From: Sphingopyxis sp. | Lineage (GTDB): Bacteria; Pseudomonadota; Alphaproteobacteria; Sphingomonadales; Sphingomonadaceae | Direction: 5' to 3' | Length of the DNA: 10,700 bases | Assembly (NCBI GenBank): GCA_013911715.1 | Contig: JACEST010000067.1 | Span: 1-10,700 of the forward strand | Shown: positions 5,351-10,700 of the stretch, one piece after another | How positions within the stretch are numbered: position 1 is the first letter of the stretch | Layout: each line of letters opens with the position of its first letter | Translations under genes and position numbers: made by a program | The notes under the pieces: generated by a model | Databases searched by the model: none | What the model saw: only the letters and a program-made list of their open reading frames with translations | Told to the model about the DNA's origin: nothing

Positions 5351-6898
5351 TCAAACCTCAATCCGCCAATCCCAGCCGAGCGGGTCGCCATCCATCACCT
5401 CGACCCCGCGCGCGATCAGATCGTCGCGGATGGCGTCGGAGCGGGCGAAGTCCTTGGCGGCGCGGGCTTCCTTGCGGGCGGCGAGGGCGGCTTCGATTTC
5501 GGGCTCGGTGATGGTGGCGGTGATGGGGCGGATGCGGAGGTCGGTGCGGGTTAGGGTGATGAGATTGAGGCCAAGGACGGAATCCATTTTCGCGATTGCG
5601 TGAAGTTTCGTTTCTGGAGCTTCGTCCTTCAGAGACAAAGCCCATTCAACTGACGTGACCGCTTCTGGCGTATTAAGATCGTCAAACAATACCCTTTCGA
5701 AATGCATTGTTCCGACCATTCGGACGTCATGGCCAACTGATTCAAAGTTTCTGTCACCCTGAACTTGTTTCAGGGTCCACGGCGCTTCGCCGCCGCCTTG
5801 CGCTATGGATGCTGAAACAAGTTCAGCATGACGGGATTTGAGTTTTTCAACCCCCATCACCATCCGCTTGAGCCGCACCAACGCCGCCTGCAACCCCTCC
5901 CAGCTGAACTCCAGCTCGCTGCGGTAATGCGCCTGCAGGCACATCAGGCGGTAGGCGAGGGGGTGGAAGCCCTTATCGACCAGTGTTTGCAGGCGCAGAA
6001 ATTCGCCCGCCGACTTGGACATTTTGCCGCGCCGGTCGATCAGGAAATTATTGTGCATCCAGATGGCTGCGCCGCTGTGGTCGCTGCTGCACCGTGCCTG
6101 GTTCTGCGCGATTTCATTGGGGTGGTGGATTTCGCGGTGGTCGATGCCGCCGGTGTGGATGTCGAACGGCAGGCCCAGCAAGGCTTCGGACATGACAGAA
6201 CATTCCAGGTGCCAGCCCGGCGCGCCGCGGCCCCACGGGCTGTCCCATTCCATCTGGCGCGTTTCGCCCGGCGGGGTGGTGCGCCAGATCGCGAAGTCGG
6301 CGGCGTTGCGTTTGCCGTCGACCGGTTCAATCCGGCTTTCGCCGTCATCGGTCTGCGCGCGCGCAAGCTTGCCATAATTGGCGACAGTCGAAACGTCGAA
6401 GTAAAGCCCGCTGGCGAGCTGGTAGCAATGTCTGTCGGCGATGCTTTTAGCATAATCGATCATGGCGGGCACATAGTCGGTGGCGATCGACCAATGTGCG
6501 GGCTGGTTGCAATTGAGTGCCTTGAAATCCGCCCAATAGGCCTCGGTATAATGGCGGGCGATGTCCCAGATCGATTGCGCCTTTTCCGCCGCCATTTTTT
6601 CCAGCTTGTCCTCACCCGCATCGGCGTCGTCGGTCAGATGGCCGACATCGGTGATGTTGATGACATGTTTGAGCTGATACCCCTTGAACGACAGCACGCG
6701 GCCCAGCGTGTCGGCAAAAACATAGGCGCGCATATTGCCGATGTGCGGGTAGTTATAGACCGTCGGGCCGCAGCTATAGACGCGCGCTTCGCCGGGGTGG
6801 AGCGGCTGGAAGGGTTCCAGCTGGCGGGTCAGGCTGTTGAACAGCATCAGCGGGGCAGCGTCGGTCATGCCGCGCGCCATGCCCCGCCCGTGCTCCAT
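5351..6898 (-). CDS. cysS: Cysteinyl-tRNA synthetase with an in-frame palindromic-element insertion
   Basis: This class I synthetase charges tRNA-Cys with cysteine in the cytoplasm. Counting from the ATG at 6898 (515 residues), the HIGH signature is HIGN at 52-55 and KMSKS is at 292-296. The zinc/cysteine-site residues C43, C233, H258 and E262 match the E. coli ligands by position. The C-terminal part ends with the DALRSDAIRDDL-like helix (FARSDAIRDDL) and a WDW segment. Residues about 356-382 (HAELVSAS ... KQVQGD) are not part of the fold; they are encoded by the palindrome at 5753-5832 and make the protein longer than the usual 460-490 residues. Start choice is open: the ATG at 6898 has no clear ribosome site, the ATG at 6880 follows GGGCGGGG, and the ATG at 6868 fits homologue length best (MTDAAPL). 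Only 7 bp separate the longest frame from the exoprotein stop. Confidence 0.96.
   Translation of the reverse strand: MEHGRGMARGMTDAAPLMLFNSLTRQLEPFQPLHPGEARVYSCGPTVYNYPHIGNMRAYVFADTLGRVLSFKGYQLKHVINITDVGHLTDDADAGEDKLEKMAAEKAQSIWDIARHYTEAYWADFKALNCNQPAHWSIATDYVPAMIDYAKSIADRHCYQLASGLYFDVSTVANYGKLARAQTDDGESRIEPVDGKRNAADFAIWRTTPPGETRQMEWDSPWGRGAPGWHLECSVMSEALLGLPFDIHTGGIDHREIHHPNEIAQNQARCSSDHSGAAIWMHNNFLIDRRGKMSKSAGEFLRLQTLVDKGFHPLAYRLMCLQAHYRSELEFSWEGLQAALVRLKRMVMGVEKLKSRHAELVSASIAQGGGEAPWTLKQVQGDRNFESVGHDVRMVGTMHFERVLFDDLNTPEAVTSVEWALSLKDEAPETKLHAIAKMDSVLGLNLITLTRTDLRIRPITATITEPEIEAALAARKEARAAKDFARSDAIRDDLIARGVEVMDGDPLGWDWRIEV
5753..5832. repeat. Palindromic element inserted in frame inside cysS (HAELVSAS/KQVQGD type)
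   Basis: The arms 5753-5778 and 5807-5832 are 26 bp, reverse-complementary except for the CC/GG to TG/CA pair exchange. Each arm is itself a hairpin: ACCCTGAA/TTCAGGGT (5756-5776) and ATGCTGAA/TTCAGCAT (5809-5829). A third small hairpin, CGGCG-CTT-CGCCG, lies in the spacer (5780-5792). Read on the - strand in the cysS frame it encodes HAELVSAS...WTLKQVQGD with no stop. It resembles in principle the Rickettsia palindromic elements known to insert into coding sequences. Confidence 0.9.
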
Positions 6899-6905
6899 CC
6901 GTCAA

Positions 6906-9900
6906 CTATTCGTCGGGCACCCACAGATCCTCGTTGCCCGCGCCGGTCACCGGATCGTCGATCAGTGGCTCGCCGGTCAGCGGATCGAGCCCGCGCAGCG
7001 TGATCAGCGGCGAGATGACCGAGCTGTCGCCGGTGCCTTCGTCGCCCTCGCCCTCACGGCCCTCGCCGTCGTTATCGACCTCTTCCTCGATCACGTCCTG
7101 CACGGGGAAACGCGATTCGGGGTTGCTGGTCGGCGGCGGTGCGCCGCAAGAGGCGATATTGCCGAGCGGGCAGCCGTTGACCGTCGACAGCGGATTGAAG
7201 CGCAGCGGCGGCGGCGCTGCGGTCGGCGTGCCCGTCGGGCTGGCGCTGACCGGGCCGTTGACGGTCACCAGCGGGATGACCGCCAGCCCGGTTACCACGC
7301 CTGCAGTGGTCCGCTGCACGGCGTTGATGACGAAATTGTCGAGCGGCCCGGGGCCATTGACGAATAATCCGCCCGCGCCAAAGCTGAGCCCGCGCCGCTG
7401 GTCAAACGCGGTGCCGGTGCCGCTGTTCTGGATATAGACGCTGTTTGGTGCATCATGGTCCAGAATGATGCGGTTCGCCGCGAGTGCGCCGATGTCGCTG
7501 GTGATGCCGTCATTCTGCGCCAGCCGCGCGTCAATGGCTGCGGTGTCGGTCAGTGTCGAAATGTCGGTAATCGCCTGCGCGGTGGCAACGACAATGTCAT
7601 CCGATTCGAGGTTGAGGATACCCGCCAGCTGATCGGGCGCGGACCCGGTCACATAGATGGACCCTGTGCCCAAAATCACTTCGAGCGCATCTTCGCCGCG
7701 GACCAGCACTTGCTGGCCGTCGCCTGCGCCGGTGAAACGAACATCGCCCAGCACGCGCAGCTTGCCCGTCGTTTCGATCTGGAAAGTGCCATTTGCACCG
7801 AACTGCTGCGCGGCGTTGATCGTGAAATCGTCGATGATGACGTCGGGCGGGCGGCTTGAACCGATGGTGATGGGCATCGCCGCTTGTACGCGGATGCCGC
7901 GAACAGAGATGGTGTTGCCGAACAGCTGAGTGACCTCGGTTGCATCGAGGTGCCAGCCGCTGCGGTTGCCGGTGCCGCCAATGAAGGTTGGCGCGTTGGC
8001 ATCATTGTTGGCCACGAACACTGATTGGGTGGTACCGAGCACGCCGATGCGGCCGTTGGTGCCGATGGCGATATCGCCTGATTGTGCCCGGATGTCGGCC
8101 GCCGAAATCAGTCCGTTGACGACCAGCCGCTCGCCCGCCTCGATATCCAGATTGGTCGATGCCGAAATCTGGCCCAGCGTGATATTTTCATCGGCGTCAA
8201 GGTCGAGCGACCCCGCGCTGACCGCAGCCTGATTGACAGTCAAGATGCCGCCGGTGGTCGTGAAACTGCTGTTGCCCGCCAGCGAGGCGGCCTGAATGAC
8301 AATGTCGCGCGCCGAATTGATGATTGCCCCCCCGACATCGGTGGTCAGCTGGGCAAAAGTCGTCGTGCTGCCCGTGGCGGTCAGGTTGATGCTGTTGGCG
8401 CTGGCGGTGATCGGTCCGCCCGACTGGATGGTCATTTGGATCAGGCCATTGTCAGCGTCCAAATTGGTAGATCCGCCCACCGTCAGCTGGCCATTGAGGT
8501 CGGTCACGGCATCGAGCACGGCGTTGCCGGACACCTGAATCGAGTCAAAGGACATCGTGGGTGCGGTCATCGTCAGATTGCCGCCGACCAGGTTGGCCAG
8601 CGGGGTTTGAATGCCCTGCAAGATTGTAATGGCGGTGCCCGCCGTGATGGTGGCATCGGTGCCTGCGATGATGCGGCCAAGGTTTGCATTGGTTTCGGCA
8701 TCGATGACCAGCGCAGTGCCGCTTTGCAGGCGCGTCGTCGTGAGCGCGCCGCTGTTGGTGACAATGTCGATGCGGGTGCCCGCGCGCAAATCGCCGCCGG
8801 TGACGCTGGTGACAAAGCCCTCTTGCCCGATGCTGATCCGCTGCCCCGCCACCGCGCTGTCGAGGCGCGTTATGCTGCCCCCCGTCTCCAACGCAGTGAA
8901 GATGTCGTTGCTCGCCGTCAATGAAGCCGCCGATAATGCGCCGCCGTCAAAGTCGAGCGAGATATTGCCGCCGCCCGCATTGGCGCTGCCCAGCGTGATA
9001 TTGCGCCCTTCAAGGAAAATCGAATCGTCGAGCGAGGCCAGCGTCGCGGCGGTGATGTCGCCGGTCTGCGACGTAATCCGCAGCGTCCCGGACGAGGATG
9101 CGTCCGCCACGTCGATATTGCCCGCAGCGCTGAGCGTCAACGCCAGCGCCGCATCGGCATTGGCCAGATCAATGGCGCGCCGCGCGTTGACGGTAATGTC
9201 GCCGCCCGAACCGAGCGTCTGCGTCCCTACAATGTCGCCATTGCCCTGCGGCGGCCCAGCGGCCGAAACAGTGCCTGCCACCGTGGTCAGGCGCACGTCC
9301 CCCGCGCCTTGCACCGTCGCAAAATCAATCTGCGCGCCGGTCACGTCGATCACGCCGCCTGCGGTGGAATTGCCCAGATTGATGCTGTCGCCCGCAGTGA
9401 TGACAATGTCACCGCCCGTAATGATGCTGGCCAGCCCGGTGGCGAAATCGCCTGCTACGGTTGCCGTGAAATTTCCGTCGGCTTCAGCATGGTCGATTGC
9501 GACATTGCCGGTCGAAATGATCGTGAAATTGGCTCCTTCGCCATCATTGTCAAAACCATCGCCCGTGGCGCGCAAATCGCCCAGCACCATGGTGCTGCCG
9601 TCCAACAATATGTCGTCGCCCGCCTCGGCGTTGAAAATGTCGACGGTGCCGCCGCCGCTGACCGAAATGTCCTGACCGGCTGTCAGCGCATTCGAAACAT
9701 TGGTGGCCGCTGCCGCCAGGATGAAGATGCTGGAACCTGCTGTCCCCTGACCCAGGTTAACGGCACTGGCGACGATGGACAGATTGTCTGCGGCGTTGGC
9801 CGCAATCAGCGTGACCAGGCCATTGGCTCCAAAATCGGCGCTGCCGCCATTGGAGCTGACGCTGCTGCCTTGGTCACCCAATATGTTCTGGCTGGCAAAA

Positions 9901-10700
9901 AAGCCGATGTTGCCGCCAGCTTGCACGGTGGATCCGCCGCTGTTGTCGAGGTGGGTCAACAGAATATCGTTTTGTGCCTGGACGGTGACTGATCCGCCCG
10001 CAGCCAATTGGCCGGAGCCGACCATTTCGAACGCAATATTGGTATCAGAGACGATCAAGGCATCGCCGCCAACGGCCAAGCTGCCGCCGTTGTCCGCCGC
10101 CACGCGCACACCGTCGGTCGAGCGCAATTCCATCGGCCCGGCAATGTCGATAGTGGATGAACCAGCGTCGATGTCGATGGCAAAGCGGCCAGACGCCGAA
10201 TCCGAACCCAGCGATTCGGCAACGAGCGAGAGCAGTGAAATGGCAGGGGTGCTGCCACTAAACGACGCGACGTCAAAGACGATGGTCCCGCCACTGCCAA
10301 AGGGGTTGCCAAAATTGTCGAGCGCGCTGCTGCTCAATTCGACGAACCCGGCGTCGATGCCGCCGCTTTCGCCGCTGGTGGCAAAGCTGATAGTGCCGCC
10401 CTGACCGCGCTCGAGGGCAAAGTTGAAATCACCCGGGCCGCCAAGCGGGCCTTCTGCGCCATTGGCACCCGCGATGCCGTCTGCGCCGTTACCTGCAGCC
10501 GAAAGCCCGCCCAATCCGCCTGCGCCGCCTTCGCCTGCGCCGCCGCCGAAACCGGCTGCGCCTTCGGCACCCGTTGCACCGGCAAGCCCACCAGCACTGA
10601 CCAAGAGATCGCCCGACGCGATATTGGCGTCGGACGTGGACAGCAGGACATTGCCGCCTGCTCCAATGCCGCCGATCCCGCCGATCCCGCCATTGCCCCC
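6906..10700 (-). CDS. Very large secreted beta-helix / filamentous-haemagglutinin-like protein (5' end outside window)
   Basis: The frame is open from the window edge to a TAG at 6906-6908, giving 1264 residues of a longer protein; an internal TTG at 10604 is not a real start, because Gly-rich coding continues upstream. Residues 1-91 are Gly-rich low-complexity. From about 120 to 1130 the sequence consists of irregular short strands with G-D/N turns (GGDITV, AGNIDV, SGDIAI, GRNITLG), typical of right-handed beta-helix exoproteins of the filamentous haemagglutinin/two-partner secretion type. By eye I found one Lys and only two Cys, C1177 and C1185, spaced C-x7-C. A Pro/Ala segment precedes them and an acidic Asp/Glu/Gly tail follows. 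The C-terminus carries two DP[LV]TG motifs and ends in EDLWVPDE. There is no autotransporter barrel at the C-terminus, so export would need a separate partner such as a TpsB pore, not visible here. Likely role: adhesion or surface structure; inferred. Confidence 0.85.
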   Translation of the reverse strand, partial: GGNGGIGGIGGIGAGGNVLLSTSDANIASGDLLVSAGGLAGATGAEGAAGFGGGAGEGGAGGLGGLSAAGNGADGIAGANGAEGPLGGPGDFNFALERGQGGTISFATSGESGGIDAGFVELSSSALDNFGNPFGSGGTIVFDVASFSGSTPAISLLSLVAESLGSDSASGRFAIDIDAGSSTIDIAGPMELRSTDGVRVAADNGGSLAVGGDALIVSDTNIAFEMVGSGQLAAGGSVTVQAQNDILLTHLDNSGGSTVQAGGNIGFFASQNILGDQGSSVSSNGGSADFGANGLVTLIAANAADNLSIVASAVNLGQGTAGSSIFILAAAATNVSNALTAGQDISVSGGGTVDIFNAEAGDDILLDGSTMVLGDLRATGDGFDNDGEGANFTIISTGNVAIDHAEADGNFTATVAGDFATGLASIITGGDIVITAGDSINLGNSTAGGVIDVTGAQIDFATVQGAGDVRLTTVAGTVSAAGPPQGNGDIVGTQTLGSGGDITVNARRAIDLANADAALALTLSAAGNIDVADASSSGTLRITSQTGDITAATLASLDDSIFLEGRNITLGSANAGGGNISLDFDGGALSAASLTASNDIFTALETGGSITRLDSAVAGQRISIGQEGFVTSVTGGDLRAGTRIDIVTNSGALTTTRLQSGTALVIDAETNANLGRIIAGTDATITAGTAITILQGIQTPLANLVGGNLTMTAPTMSFDSIQVSGNAVLDAVTDLNGQLTVGGSTNLDADNGLIQMTIQSGGPITASANSINLTATGSTTTFAQLTTDVGGAIINSARDIVIQAASLAGNSSFTTTGGILTVNQAAVSAGSLDLDADENITLGQISASTNLDIEAGERLVVNGLISAADIRAQSGDIAIGTNGRIGVLGTTQSVFVANNDANAPTFIGGTGNRSGWHLDATEVTQLFGNTISVRGIRVQAAMPITIGSSRPPDVIIDDFTINAAQQFGANGTFQIETTGKLRVLGDVRFTGAGDGQQVLVRGEDALEVILGTGSIYVTGSAPDQLAGILNLESDDIVVATAQAITDISTLTDTAAIDARLAQNDGITSDIGALAANRIILDHDAPNSVYIQNSGTGTAFDQRRGLSFGAGGLFVNGPGPLDNFVINAVQRTTAGVVTGLAVIPLVTVNGPVSASPTGTPTAAPPPLRFNPLSTVNGCPLGNIASCGAPPPTSNPESRFPVQDVIEEEVDNDGEGREGEGDEGTGDSSVISPLITLRGLDPLTGEPLIDDPVTGAGNEDLWVPDE
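7146..7172 (-). other. Unique C-x7-C pair near the exoprotein C-terminus
   Basis: The codons at 7170-7172 and 7146-7148 encode the only two cysteines found in 1264 residues (CPLGNIASC). They lie about 80 residues before the end, between a Pro/Ala-rich linker and the acidic tail. A disulfide loop here could stop or anchor the protein during export, as a C-terminal Cys pair does in the H. influenzae HMW1 adhesin; this is an analogy only. Confidence 0.6.
10428..10700 (-). repeat. Gly-rich low-complexity coding repeat in the exoprotein gene
   Basis: About 91 codons are dominated by GG-x and GA-x units (GGIGGIGGIG near the window edge, then GAGEGGAGGLGG). At DNA level there is a short tandem CCGATCCCG repeat around 10672-10689. 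The stretch continues beyond the window, so its full length is unknown. Such Gly-rich runs form extended or polyglycine-type surface structures and are prone to length variation. Confidence 0.7.

Noticed and set aside
4198..5511. 437-codon open frame on the + strand opposite the dehydrogenase
   Set aside because: It is antisense to a gene with complete catalytic motifs, runs through two palindromes and is rich in Arg/Asp/His without any domain; a typical GC-rich shadow.
6740..6760. HIGN instead of HIGH in CysRS as a possible defect
   Set aside because: The last position of this motif varies in CysRS of many bacteria; the other catalytic residues are intact.
5828..7003. 391-codon open frame on the + strand opposite cysS
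   Set aside because: Antisense to cysS, whose HIGN, KMSKS and zinc ligands are intact; the composition is that of a shadow frame.
10602..10604. TTG as start of the exoprotein
   Set aside because: The same frame stays open to the window edge and encodes the same Gly-rich type of sequence, so the gene starts outside.

Overview
The window looks like a chromosome segment of a high-GC alphaproteobacterium, most likely a sphingomonad (Sphingopyxis/Sphingomonas-like). This rests on GC-rich codon use, on dispersed palindromes of a type I associate with that order (the CCCTGAGCTTGTCGAAGGG family and an in-frame HAELVSAS...KQVQGD peptide), and on a very large Cys-poor beta-helix exoprotein. The assignment comes from recognition by eye, not from a search.

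Left part, + strand (1-4145): four closely spaced genes. The first is the 3' part of a cytoplasmic multi-[4Fe-4S] protein. Its stop overlaps the start of a five-helix membrane protein with two His-x13-His pairs, the pattern of a transmembrane di-haem b cytochrome. Next comes an unusual fusion: a cytoplasmic FHA domain, one membrane helix, and a periplasmic domain with ten CxxCH haem motifs. Read together, these three can form an electron path from the cytoplasm through the membrane to the periplasm. The fourth gene is a class III (CpdA/GpdQ-like) metallophosphodiesterase. The electron donor, the acceptor and the purpose of the module are not visible.

Middle (4146-5350): a convergent junction holds a 39-bp-arm inverted repeat. 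Beyond it, on the - strand, lies a D-isomer-specific 2-hydroxyacid dehydrogenase. The gap between this gene and the cysS gene upstream of it is filled almost completely by a second, nested palindrome. That palindrome's end supplies the dehydrogenase's Shine-Dalgarno sequence, and its sub-hairpins show compensatory base changes.

Right part, - strand (5351-10700): cysS (cysteinyl-tRNA synthetase) carries a third palindromic element inserted in frame within its coding sequence. Only 7 bp upstream of the longest cysS frame ends a very large gene, cut by the window edge, for a secreted beta-helix/filamentous-haemagglutinin-like protein. That protein has a Gly-rich low-complexity stretch, a long beta-strand repeat region, one Cys pair and an acidic C-terminal tail. 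Transcription of the - strand genes runs exoprotein, cysS, dehydrogenase.

The most noteworthy items are the FeS / di-haem b / FHA-decahaem c module and the three palindromic elements. All three elements are built as inverted pairs of hairpins; one lies inside an essential gene and one provides a ribosome binding site.
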